DNA of 42,166 nt, from assembly GCA_022510465.1 (NCBI GenBank), contig JAFLTJ010000013.1, positions 1 through 42,166 of the forward strand. The letters run 5' to 3'. Every line of letters begins with the position of its first letter. Position 1 is the stretch's first letter. This stretch comes from Muribaculaceae bacterium (GTDB lineage: Bacteria; Bacteroidota; Bacteroidia; Bacteroidales; Muribaculaceae). Under the pieces are notes generated by a model. It was not told the origin of the DNA. It ran no database searches and saw only the letters and a program-made list of their open reading frames with translations. The position numbers and the translations under genes were made by a program. This document shows positions 7,877 through 15,719 of this stretch, one piece after another.

Positions 7877-9015
7877 TATAAAACCTCCTTAAGGGCGTTG
7901 ATAAAACCGTCAATATTGTCCATGGAAAGGGCGGCGCTGAGCGACACCCGCAGCCGCTCGGTGCCCGGCGGGACTGTAGGCGTGCGGATGGGTAGGACCT
8001 TGAATCCACGTTCGGCGAGACGCCGGGAAAGAGCGACGGCACGGTTGGCGTCGCCCACAATGATGGGAAGAATGTGGCTTGGGGTCGTCTCGTTTCCGGT
8101 AACCGAAGCGACGCCGTCGGCAAGCCGGGCCGACAGAGCGTTGAGGTGCTCGCGCCGGGAATCCATTGACAAGGATTGACGGAGTGTTGTTAAGGTCCAT
8201 GCGACATTCAGCGGCGGGAGTGCAGTTGAAAAAATAAGACTCCTGGCCGTGTTGACAACCCATTGGGCCACTTCGGGGTTGGAAAACGACGCGAAAGCGC
8301 CCATCGAGGCCAGTGCCTTACCAAAGGTGCCAACGACAACATCTACCTCGGCGGCGCGAGGTGACGCTGCTACCAGCCCCAGCCCCTGCGGGCCGAGAAC
8401 ACCAACGGCATGGGCCTCATCGACATACAGCAAGACCCTATCTTTCCCTAATCGCTCTTTTATGTCAATCATCTCCTCGATGCACCCTCGGTCTCCATCC
8501 ATCGAGTAGACACTCTCGGCAATCAGAATGACGCGGGTAGCGCCGCCGTCGAGCGCCTTGCGGGCCAGTTGCTCCATTTGGCCGGGATTGTTGTGACGCG
8601 AGCGCGTAAAGGGCACACCGGCCAGTCTCATTCCGTCGATGATACTGGCGTGAACAAGTCGGTCGGCAATGATTTGGGTGCCGGGAATGGCAAGAGCCGG
8701 AATCAGGCCGCTGTTGGCATGGTAGCCGCTGTTGAACAACACCACTGAGGCCGACCGGTAAAGGTCGACAAGTAGCTGTTCAAGAGCTTTATACGGGGAT
8801 TGTACGGCCGCAAGTAGTCGCGACGCGGCCGATGTCAGCAATGCGTTGTCGCCGTGTGTCGTGGCAAGGAAATCATCCATTAGCCGGCGGTTGGCGCCGA
8901 GTCCCAGATAATCATTTGACGACAAGTCGATTAAGCCGGCAGGCGCGTCGTCGGGCAGGCGTCGCAGGTTGCCTTTGGCGGTTATAGTGTCAAGGAGCTG
9001 CTGATAGTTACTCAT
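7876..9015 (-). CDS. bioF: 8-amino-7-oxononanoate synthase
   Basis: BioF is a PLP enzyme that condenses a pimeloyl thioester with L-alanine to give 8-amino-7-oxononanoate (KAPA). The 379 residues fit the alpha-oxoamine synthase fold: LSSNDYLGL (31-39), FNSGYHAN (94-101), HASIIDGMR (122-130), the PLP-ring aspartate in [11 protein letters not shown] (D199) and the PLP lysine in GTFGKALAS (K233). The C-terminal domain is complete ([17 protein letters not shown]). BioF is told from the related glycine C-acetyltransferase mainly by context: it lies between bioA and bioGC, overlapping bioA by four bases and bioGC by one. Confidence 0.95.
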   Translation of the reverse strand: MSNYQQLLDTITAKGNLRRLPDDAPAGLIDLSSNDYLGLGANRRLMDDFLATTHGDNALLTSAASRLLAAVQSPYKALEQLLVDLYRSASVVLFNSGYHANSGLIPALAIPGTQIIADRLVHASIIDGMRLAGVPFTRSRHNNPGQMEQLARKALDGGATRVILIAESVYSMDGDRGCIEEMIDIKERLGKDRVLLYVDEAHAVGVLGPQGLGLVAASPRAAEVDVVVGTFGKALASMGAFASFSNPEVAQWVVNTARSLIFSTALPPLNVAWTLTTLRQSLSMDSRREHLNALSARLADGVASVTGNETTPSHILPIIVGDANRAVALSRRLAERGFKVLPIRTPTVPPGTERLRVSLSAALSMDNIDGFINALKEVL

Positions 9016-10307
9016 GATTGCGGTGAAATTCTGACGAGGTCAACAAGCGTGTCGCAGAGGTATTTAAGGTCCTCGTCGGGGATAACGTATGGGGGCATGA
9101 TGTAGACGTTGTGGCCAAACGGCCTTATCCACACACGGCGCTCAACGCAAAGTTTCTGAAATTCACCCACGTCGACAATTCCCCGCGTCTGCACAACGCC
9201 TATACTGCCCAGAACTCTGACGTCGTCAACCCCCGGCAGCTCTCTTGCCGGCTCAAGGTGCTGTTTCATAATCTGCTGCATACGGGCAACTCTCGCTGCC
9301 GGGTCGCCCTCCATCAGCATCTTTATGGATTCAATGGCGATGGCACAGGCAAGTGGGTTGGCCATGAACGTGGGGCCGTGCATCATCACGCCGGCTTCGC
9401 CGCGCGAGATAGTGTCGGCTACGTCGCGGGTGGTCAGCACGGCGCTCATTGTCAGGTATCCGGCTGTCAGTCCTTTGCCAACGCACATAATATCGGGTTC
9501 CACGCCGGCGTGCTCCCAGGCAAAAGGCAGGCCGGTGCGCCAGAATCCGGTTGCTATTTCGTCAAAAATCAGATATACCCCATGGCGGTTGCAAAGCTCG
9601 CGCGCCTGCCGCAGATATTCGGGATGGTAAAACCACATTCCGCCGGCCCCCTGTACAATCGGTTCAAGAATGACGGCGGCGATTTGGTCGGCTTTCTGTT
9701 CGAGCAAGTCGGCAAGCGGCTTGATGTCGTCGCCGTTCCACTCTCCGTCAAATCGGCTGCGTGGCGCCGGAACAAAGAATCTCACCGGCAGCGCCGGCCC
9801 GAAAGCGCCGTGCATCCCGGTCACGGGGTCGCAGACGCTCATGGCGTTCCATGTATCGCCATGGTAGCCCGACCGTATAGTGGCGAAATTGCTTTTTGCG
9901 TGATTGCCTCCCGAGCGGCTGACGGCGGCCTGTATGGCCATTTTCATTGCTATTTCAACCGCAACCGAGCCACTGTCGGCATAAAAAATATTGTTCATCG
10001 ATGGCGGCGCAAGTTGCAGCAACAGTTTGCCGAGGGTAATGGCCGGCTCGTGGGTGAGTCCGCCAAACATCACGTGGCTCATCTTTCCCAATTGGGCCGC
10101 GGCGGCGGCATTGATTCGCGGATGATTGTAGCCGTGGATGGTGCACCACCATGACGACATGCCGTCGATTAGTTCTGTCCCGTCAATCAAGGTGAGTCGC
10201 GCCCCGGCGGCTCGTTCTACCTTGTAGGTGGGCAGCGGATTTATAGTTGATGTGTATGGGTGCCACAGGTGCTCGCGGTCCCAGCTGTCGTGTACATCTG
10301 TTGTCAT
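9012..10307 (-). CDS. bioA: Adenosylmethionine-8-amino-7-oxononanoate aminotransferase
   Basis: BioA transfers the amino group of S-adenosylmethionine to KAPA, giving 7,8-diaminopelargonate. The 431-residue class III aminotransferase starts with the family hallmark HLWHPYTS (13-20) and has [13 protein letters not shown] (51-63), the cofactor motif [20 protein letters not shown]249 in [15 protein letters not shown] lysine K278 in [10 protein letters not shown], and [13 protein letters not shown]. The ATG at 10307 is the only start that keeps the conserved N-terminus, although the best promoter box ends only eight bases before it. It is the first gene of the operon bioA-bioF-bioGC-bioD. Confidence 0.96.
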   Translation of the reverse strand: MTTDVHDSWDREHLWHPYTSTINPLPTYKVERAAGARLTLIDGTELIDGMSSWWCTIHGYNHPRINAAAAAQLGKMSHVMFGGLTHEPAITLGKLLLQLAPPSMNNIFYADSGSVAVEIAMKMAIQAAVSRSGGNHAKSNFATIRSGYHGDTWNAMSVCDPVTGMHGAFGPALPVRFFVPAPRSRFDGEWNGDDIKPLADLLEQKADQIAAVILEPIVQGAGGMWFYHPEYLRQARELCNRHGVYLIFDEIATGFWRTGLPFAWEHAGVEPDIMCVGKGLTAGYLTMSAVLTTRDVADTISRGEAGVMMHGPTFMANPLACAIAIESIKMLMEGDPAARVARMQQIMKQHLEPARELPGVDDVRVLGSIGVVQTRGIVDVGEFQKLCVERRVWIRPFGHNVYIMPPYVIPDEDLKYLCDTLVDLVRISPQS

Positions 10308-10315
10308 AACGGGAG

Positions 10316-10348
10316 CAAAGGTACAAATAAAATCCTGATGTTAACAAA
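10316..10348 (-). promoter_or_regulatory. Promoter of the biotin operon, with a BirA-like half-site over the -33 box
   Basis: Minus strand: TTTG (10348-10345), 21-base spacer, TACCTTTG (10323-10316). The -7 box ends only eight bases before the bioA ATG, so the mRNA would have a leader of about five bases. TTGTTAAC at 10347-10340 equals one arm of the known BirA operator consensus (TTGTTAAC, 14-16 bases, GTTAACAA). The other arm is not recognisable at the expected spacing, so control by BirA is only a suggestion. Confidence 0.6.
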
Positions 10349-10499
10349 AACAAAAGGGCAGTCTCTCGACGCCCTTATGTCTTAAATACACAATTATCTA
10401 TAAAACAACTATTTATAATATTTGTAGCGTTATTAAATTGCTCTGTTAACGGTCGGCATGTCTCAATAATAGTTAGATTCTGCCCAAGACACCAACCGT
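10345..10499 (-). ncRNA. Candidate structured RNA or attenuating leader upstream of bioA
   Basis: Minus-strand unit of about 150 bases. A -7 box TAGATTTG (10507-10500) is followed by a long hairpin: 10499-10487 pairs with 10463-10449 in 13 pairs (one G-U, a two-base bulge), closing a 23-base loop. An AT-rich stretch follows, then an intrinsic terminator. The loop sequence GGGCAG (10485-10480) is complementary to CUGCCC in the 3' arm of the terminator (10361-10356), as an antiterminator or pseudoknot would be. The wobble pair is G-U on the minus strand but would be A-C on the plus strand, which favours minus-strand RNA. It could be a small RNA of its own or a leader of the biotin operon. No known RNA family is recognised, and the -33 box is poor. 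Confidence 0.45.
10346..10376 (-). terminator. Intrinsic terminator just upstream of the bioA promoter
   Basis: Minus strand: AAGGGC-GUC closes a GAGA (GNRA) tetraloop with GAC-(U)-GCCCUU, nine pairs with one bulged U, followed by UUGUUUUU (10353-10346). It ends the candidate RNA at 10499 and shares its T tract with the -33 region of the bioA promoter. Confidence 0.65.
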
Positions 10500-10820
10500 C
10501 AAATCTATAAACTGGTCGGCACAAATGTAACAAAAATATTTGAATAAATGAAAATTAAGTGAAAAACTGTAACTAAAAGATGCGATGCTGCTATGCCGCG
10601 CAGGCCATACGGGATAACGGCTCGGAAGTCGAGGGCTAATGAACTTTATGCCCTCCGGGCAATTTCGCCGGGAGAGCGAATGGGTCGCGGTGAACGGCGC
10701 AGGCTTGGAAGCCTGCTGTCCGGGCTGACGCGGCGTTACGAGCTACGCGCAAAGGCGCATTGTTTTATGTTGTGTTGGGATTTGTGGGCGGTTAATTGGT
10801 TGCGGCGTGTTAAATTTTAG
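10377..10820. other. Long intergenic stretch upstream of bioA and the 1029-residue protein gene
   Basis: No credible gene is seen. The left part (to about 10507) holds the candidate minus-strand RNA. An octamer TGCCGACC occurs twice on the minus strand, in the 3' arm of that hairpin (10459-10452) and again upstream of its -7 box (about 10521-10514). The part from 10590 to 10740 is markedly more GC-rich and carries one REP-like repeat. An open frame at 10593-10820 crosses the repeat and has the Arg-rich composition of a chance frame. Confidence 0.6.
10696..10735 (+). repeat. REP-like palindromic repeat, copy A
   Basis: A 40-base element with the core palindrome GCAGGCTTGGAAGCCTGC (10699-10716, 8-bp arms around GG), then a CCGGGCTGACGCGGCG-type tail. 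Copies B (24685), C (24742) and D (35994) are in the same orientation and are also intergenic. Confidence 0.8.
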
Positions 10821-10827
10821 TTAAAAA

Positions 10828-10860
10828 TTTGACGGGGGGGGGTATTTTTTATTAAGTTTG
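10828..10860 (+). promoter_or_regulatory. Candidate phase-variable promoter with a G9 tract in the spacer
   Basis: TTTG (10828-10831), spacer of 21 bases, TAAGTTTG (10853-10860): both boxes match the Bacteroidetes consensus exactly. Nine consecutive G (10834-10842) lie within the spacer. Gain or loss of a G by slippage would change the spacing between the boxes. Transcription would start near 10864, about 130 bases before the ATG of the 1029-residue protein. Confidence 0.6.
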
Positions 10861-10900
10861 TGACCACATAAGTATTGCATGAGACAAGAGCCTCACGAAT

Positions 10901-10933
10901 ATTGTTTTATATTTTGCCCGGCACATAGATTTG
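10901..10933 (+). promoter_or_regulatory. Second candidate promoter for the 1029-residue protein gene
   Basis: ATTG (10901-10904), 21-base spacer, TAGATTTG (10926-10933). The -7 box is exact, the -33 box partial. The predicted start near 10937 leaves a leader of about 55 bases. Confidence 0.5.
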
Positions 10934-10991
10934 CGTCCTGACATAAGATAAGAACTCAACTTATAGAATTTAACATAAAACACATTTTTGC

Positions 10992-13900
10992 ATGAAAAAC
11001 TTTATCACTTTGCTTCTGGCACTGTGTCTCGGCAGCATTTTCTCTTGGGCCGGTACAATTGGCGTCAAGAATTTCACGAAAGGACTCGAAAAGACACGAA
11101 AGGAGGTCTACACTGACGAGAACCCATTGGATGGCTCCACTACAACATCCGGAAGTTGGTTTAATCCTACTATTACTGAAAACGATGTGTATGCAACCAT
11201 ATCCAATAATGGGTACGAGCGTAAAACAGCATACGGTACTCCTACCCTCCCCGACGACTCGAAAACTGACATATCACAATTCGGGACCTTTTCATTAGAC
11301 CTTAAAACGCTTAAAGTTAAATTGAAAGTATCTAAAAAAGTCAAGAATGTAAAAATCTATTATACTGCTGACAGTGATGTTGATCATATTATTACACTGA
11401 CTGATTCAAATGGAAGGGATGTGGATGTAAAGTATTATGGTAGTAGAGTGAAGTATAACAACAGTGCGGAGTATTTAAACTTAGTAACACTCGACTATCT
11501 TCCCATAGGTAACTACACAATTAGTTCTCCTAATGATTTTACCGGCGGATTTGTCGGCATGACCTATGAGTCAATTAGTGACGCTTCTTCACCAAGAGTA
11601 ACAAGCTTACAGACAACAACTGAAAGTACGACATGGGATTTTGAGGATGTTTCGGCAACATCCGGGACTAACTATGAGTCCAACAATTCGGCCTATCAAA
11701 CTTACGCATATTTTTATTCACGAAATAGTTATTACAATTCCACGCTGAAATACAATACTGAGTTTGAGGGGGATAAGATTGAATTTCAAGGTCAATACCC
11801 CATCTACAATGGTTCGGCCAATAGAGGTACACTTCATTTCAAGACCGACGGCCCCGGAGCAGTTCGCGTAACTTTCTCAGTTCCGGCATACCCCACTTCA
11901 GAATCGCATAGGCGCTATTTGGCTGTAAACAATGAAAGAACCGACTACTGGACATCGCGCGCAACCGACGAGTATGACGAGCAATTGAACATAACGTCGG
12001 GCTATATACCCGTTCCAGAAGGCGATGTTTACATTAGCGGGATGAAACAGATGGGAGAGGATGATGATATCAGTATCTCGAAAGTCGAGTATGTCAAATT
12101 TAAGGAGTCGGGCTCGAACAATGAAAAAAAAGCCGGTTTTATCGTTGGCGTAACCCTCGACACATTCACCGAGCGCGTCATAGAGTATAAAGATTCCAAA
12201 TCGGTTTCCACATGGACCTACGGCGGATACAAACACTCCACTCATGGCCTGGTTGGCGGTGTAGAGGATAATGGAATCTACTATTATTCCAGCACTTGGT
12301 ATGACACGGATGAAAAATACAATAGAGGCGATACGAACACAAACGGTAATATTACCTTTAACGGCGCCGATGGTAAACAGGGTGAATATTTCTTGAGTTG
12401 CCAGTATGGCAGTACCATTTATGTTCCGGTCCCCAAAAAAGATGTTACCGGTACAATCACGCTTAAGTGTACGCAGGATGACTACAAGAATAGTGGTACC
12501 GGTACCGACCGCTATTTTGAACTCCATACTGATACCGACGGCAATTTCAACGGCACAAAGGAAACCGGCACAGACAAGACGATTGAAGAAAAATATTTGC
12601 CCTTGAAAAAAACATCGACAGCCGATATTACGTCAAGCTGTGTTACCGAAATAAACGGTAAATATTATCTCAAGCTCGTCAGCAACTTTAAGGAGGCCGA
12701 GTATATAAAAAATAGGGATAATACATACCCTGACTATCCTTATAGAGGCGAGATGAAGGTTTATTCAATTTCGGTAGCGATAAACAATACAAACTATAAC
12801 GTGGAAGAAGTGGAAGATGACTATGACCACGAAATAGGCGATGATCATGCTCACGCACTCTTCAACTGGACTGAAGCCGACATTGAAACAAGCAAGGATG
12901 ACCGCTATGGTACCGTTACGCTCAAACGTGGCTCGCAACTTATCGGCAATGCTCGGGATTATGATGAGACACCCGATCAGAATACCTCGTCAGGACTGAC
13001 CAATCCAATCAGTTCATATCGTAACGGAGACATGGTCAAATATAAGACAAACTATTACGGGTCTATCCAGATGATAAAGAATGCGACATACACCATCAAG
13101 GCGCCCACGGGTTACCATATCACCACCTCGGTTCGCATTCACGGCTACAACAACCGCAACACGAATGACTACGAAAATGATACTTATATGGAGGAATCAT
13201 ATATAGGAATGTTTAACGGCGGTGTTTTTGAGGGGACTACCGACAACACATACATGAAGTTCTTCAGAGACGACAAAAATGCAAGGACAACAACTCTTGA
13301 CTTTATTGTTCCGGCGACAAAGGAGCTTAACTTCAAGGTTGATGGATACCAGTTGCTGGGCATTGTAGATGCAGTCATGGTTCCCGACGGAAAAATTCCT
13401 ACAATCACCAGTAAGGTGTATTATGTCGCTCCGGGAAAAACCAAGCAGGATGCAGTGGCTCTTACGGAGAATCAGACACTGGCCAGCGGCGGCAAAATTT
13501 ACTACGATAATTCAAACAGCAACGAGGAGCTGTGGTGGTATTTCCACCCGTTGAATGGCGCTCCCAATCCACGCGGCTGCCTGAGGATTGATAACAGTGA
13601 TAGCGACTATAGCATAGAAGGCGAAGGAGTGAAAGACCAGAACTTCACCAAGACGTTCTCCGTTCGCAACTACAAGTTTGTCAGAGCTAAAGGTAAATTC
13701 ACAACCGACAGCGAAGCCCTTGCAGAAGTATATAACGATAAAAACAACTACGAATTCTCGTTGTCGGAAAAAATAGGTACTCAAAACTACGTTATGCCGC
13801 TTGCCGTCGATGATTCTGAATACGCACAATATCCGATGACCCTCGACATTGAGGAAGACGGAACGTTCTATTTCTACATTCGTGACACGAGTCTGAACTA

Positions 13901-14081
13901 CAACAGTATACTGTCGGTATCGGCGTTTGACTCGACCGTGGGTGTTGAGTCTGTGGAGGTAGACAATCTGTTGCAGGCCGCGGGCCGGGATGGATTTATC
14001 TACAATATTTACGGCCAGCGCGTTGACGAGAATTATCGCGGCGTGGTGATAAAGAATGGCTGTAAATACGTTCAAAAATAA
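10992..14081 (+). CDS. Large secreted protein with a Bacteroidales sorting-type C-terminal tail
   Basis: A 1029-residue protein of unknown function. Residues 1-20 (MKNFITLLLALCLGSIFSWA) are a signal peptide. The bulk is rich in Asp, Asn, Thr, Tyr and Lys with alternating hydrophobic residues, as expected for stacked beta-sandwich domains; no catalytic motif is recognised. The last 30 residues (IYNIYGQRVDENYRGVVIKNG, then CKYVQK) form the short beta tail that ends many Bacteroidales secreted proteins and resembles type IX secretion sorting domains. The CE8 pectinesterase in this window ends in a related tail. The gene is single, with two candidate promoters upstream, one carrying a G9 tract, and a hairpin terminator 38 bases after its stop. 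It is more AT-rich than the genes around it. An adhesin or glycan-binding role is possible but not shown. Confidence 0.8.
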   Translation: MKNFITLLLALCLGSIFSWAGTIGVKNFTKGLEKTRKEVYTDENPLDGSTTTSGSWFNPTITENDVYATISNNGYERKTAYGTPTLPDDSKTDISQFGTFSLDLKTLKVKLKVSKKVKNVKIYYTADSDVDHIITLTDSNGRDVDVKYYGSRVKYNNSAEYLNLVTLDYLPIGNYTISSPNDFTGGFVGMTYESISDASSPRVTSLQTTTESTTWDFEDVSATSGTNYESNNSAYQTYAYFYSRNSYYNSTLKYNTEFEGDKIEFQGQYPIYNGSANRGTLHFKTDGPGAVRVTFSVPAYPTSESHRRYLAVNNERTDYWTSRATDEYDEQLNITSGYIPVPEGDVYISGMKQMGEDDDISISKVEYVKFKESGSNNEKKAGFIVGVTLDTFTERVIEYKDSKSVSTWTYGGYKHSTHGLVGGVEDNGIYYYSSTWYDTDEKYNRGDTNTNGNITFNGADGKQGEYFLSCQYGSTIYVPVPKKDVTGTITLKCTQDDYKNSGTGTDRYFELHTDTDGNFNGTKETGTDKTIEEKYLPLKKTSTADITSSCVTEINGKYYLKLVSNFKEAEYIKNRDNTYPDYPYRGEMKVYSISVAINNTNYNVEEVEDDYDHEIGDDHAHALFNWTEADIETSKDDRYGTVTLKRGSQLIGNARDYDETPDQNTSSGLTNPISSYRNGDMVKYKTNYYGSIQMIKNATYTIKAPTGYHITTSVRIHGYNNRNTNDYENDTYMEESYIGMFNGGVFEGTTDNTYMKFFRDDKNARTTTLDFIVPATKELNFKVDGYQLLGIVDAVMVPDGKIPTITSKVYYVAPGKTKQDAVALTENQTLASGGKIYYDNSNSNEELWWYFHPLNGAPNPRGCLRIDNSDSDYSIEGEGVKDQNFTKTFSVRNYKFVRAKGKFTTDSEALAEVYNDKNNYEFSLSEKIGTQNYVMPLAVDDSEYAQYPMTLDIEEDGTFYFYIRDTSLNYNSILSVSAFDSTVGVESVEVDNLLQAAGRDGFIYNIYGQRVDENYRGVVIKNGCKYVQK

Positions 14082-14119
14082 CATTAGATTCTGTAATTAT
14101 TTATAGAGTTTTTAGGTGG

Positions 14120-14153
14120 AGCCATTTGCCCGTGAGGGTAGATGGCTTTTTTT
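14120..14153 (+). terminator. Intrinsic terminator after the 1029-residue protein gene
   Basis: AGCCAT (14120-14125) pairs with ATGGCT (14142-14147). An inner GCCC/GGG stem lies within, and a run of seven T ends at 14153. Confidence 0.8.
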
Positions 14154-14169
14154 AAGCAAACTTTTTTGT

Positions 14170-14177
14170 TAAATTTG
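14170..14177 (+). promoter_or_regulatory. -7 box five bases before the GH3-family gene start
   Basis: TAAATTTG is exact to TAnnTTTG. It ends five bases before the ATG at 14183, implying a leaderless or nearly leaderless mRNA. No exact TTTG is seen at the right distance upstream. Confidence 0.45.
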
Positions 14178-14182
14178 CCGAC

Positions 14183-15706
14183 ATGAATATAACAACCATT
14201 GCACGTCAGCTTTATTTTAATCGGATTGTCAAGGCTTCGCAGGCCTACGCGACAATAGCGGGGATAGAGAAGGTCCAGCGGGAGGTGCTGTGTGCTCTTG
14301 TGAGAAAAGGGGGAAAAACCCTTTGGGGACAAGAGCATAATCTGACAGCGGTGGGCTCGTATGAGGATTTTGCCCGGGAACACCGCGATGTGTCGGGATA
14401 TTCTACATTCCGGCCTTACGTTATGAGGATGGTAGCCGGCGAGCGGGATATTCTGTGGCCGGGAATTACGCGAAATTTTGCGCAATCGTCGGGAACGTCA
14501 GACGGGAAAAGCAAATATATTCCGATTACTGCCGATTCGTTGAAACTAAACCACTATCGAGGCGGCGAGGCCACGGTGGGTCACTATCTGAATCAGTATC
14601 CCGACTCGCGCATATTCAGTGGCCGCTCGTTTATCTTGGGTGGCTCGTTTGCCAATGAACTGTCGCTGCCCCGCGGCGTAAGGGTGGGCGATTTATCGGC
14701 CAATCTGATTGCAAACATTAATCCGCTTGTCAATCTTCTGCGTATTCCATCCATGGATGTGGCTTTGATGGAGGACTGGACCGAGAAGCTTCCGGCGCTT
14801 GTAGAAGCGTCAATAAATCAGAATGTTACAAATATATCGGGGGTGCCGTCGTGGTTTATGACGGTAATTCGCGAAGTTATAGGTCGTGCCGGCGCGACAA
14901 CGATTCATGATGTATGGCCAAACTTGGAGGTGTTTTTTCACGGAGGTATCTCCATGGCACCCTATCGGGAACAGTATCGCCGCCTGACAAACCCTGAAAG
15001 AATGCGTTATATAGAGACTTATAATGCCTCGGAGGGATTTTTTGCCGTGCAGGCGTCTCGCGATTCAACCTCGATGCTTCTGCTCCTGGATGCGGGGGTT
15101 TTCTATGAGTTTATACCCGTGGAGGAGATTGAAAACGAGGATGCGCAGCCTGTTCCGGCCTGGAAGGTGGAGCGTGGCAGGGTGTATTCTCTCGTTATAA
15201 CGTCGTGCAACGGGTTGTGGCGCTACACGATAGGCGACACGGTTAAAATTGAAAATACGGCGCCGCTTGAAATCTCGATAGCGGGCCGCACCAAGCATTT
15301 TATCAATGCCTTTGGCGAAGAGCTGATGGTGTATAACACCGACCGGGCCATCGCGGCGGTCATGGCGACAACGGGGTGTGAGATAGCCAACTATACGGTG
15401 GCTCCGCTCTATGCGACCGGCAAGACTCGCGGGCGCCATCAGTGGCTTGTTGAGTTTGTGGTGCCGCCGGCCGACATCGCCCGGTTTGCCTCGTTGCTCG
15501 ACGCGGAGTTGCGACGACTCAACAGTGACTATGATGCCAAACGGGCCGGAAATATTTTTCTGGACCCTCCCGAGGTGGTTGTTGCTCCCGAGGGGCTGTT
15601 TGACCGATGGCTTGCGCTTAGCGGCCGCCTTGGCGGTCAGCGCAAGGTGCCTCGCCTGAGCAACGACCGTCACATCATTGAACAGATGTTAAAACTTATT
15701 GACTAA
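14183..15706 (+). CDS. GH3-family acyl-adenylate/acid-amido synthetase-like protein
   Basis: A 507-residue member of the GH3 branch of the adenylate-forming (ANL) superfamily, which activates a carboxylic acid with ATP and, in plants, joins it to an amino acid. Visible motifs: the phosphate-binding loop FAQSSGTSDGKSKYIP (99-114), FFHGGISMAPY, the adenine-site motif YNASEGFFAVQ, and the hinge/aspartate motif LWRYTIGDTVKI followed by GRTKHFINAFGEELM. The C-terminal subdomain is complete. Bacterial GH3 proteins are common in Bacteroidetes, but their substrates are largely unknown. The next gene, an outer-membrane barrel, starts 14 bases downstream, so the two probably form an operon. Fold assignment is firm; substrate is open. 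Confidence 0.9.
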   Translation: MNITTIARQLYFNRIVKASQAYATIAGIEKVQREVLCALVRKGGKTLWGQEHNLTAVGSYEDFAREHRDVSGYSTFRPYVMRMVAGERDILWPGITRNFAQSSGTSDGKSKYIPITADSLKLNHYRGGEATVGHYLNQYPDSRIFSGRSFILGGSFANELSLPRGVRVGDLSANLIANINPLVNLLRIPSMDVALMEDWTEKLPALVEASINQNVTNISGVPSWFMTVIREVIGRAGATTIHDVWPNLEVFFHGGISMAPYREQYRRLTNPERMRYIETYNASEGFFAVQASRDSTSMLLLLDAGVFYEFIPVEEIENEDAQPVPAWKVERGRVYSLVITSCNGLWRYTIGDTVKIENTAPLEISIAGRTKHFINAFGEELMVYNTDRAIAAVMATTGCEIANYTVAPLYATGKTRGRHQWLVEFVVPPADIARFASLLDAELRRLNSDYDAKRAGNIFLDPPEVVVAPEGLFDRWLALSGRLGGQRKVPRLSNDRHIIEQMLKLID

Positions 15707-15719
15707 CACATTAGTATCT

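Noticed and set aside
9111-10154. A 347-codon plus-strand frame opposite bioA
   Set aside because: bioA shows every family motif, and the opposite frame has shadow-like composition.
10593-10820. A 75-codon frame in the gap upstream of the 1029-residue protein gene
   Set aside because: It runs across a REP-like repeat, is Arg-rich and has no promoter or homologous pattern.
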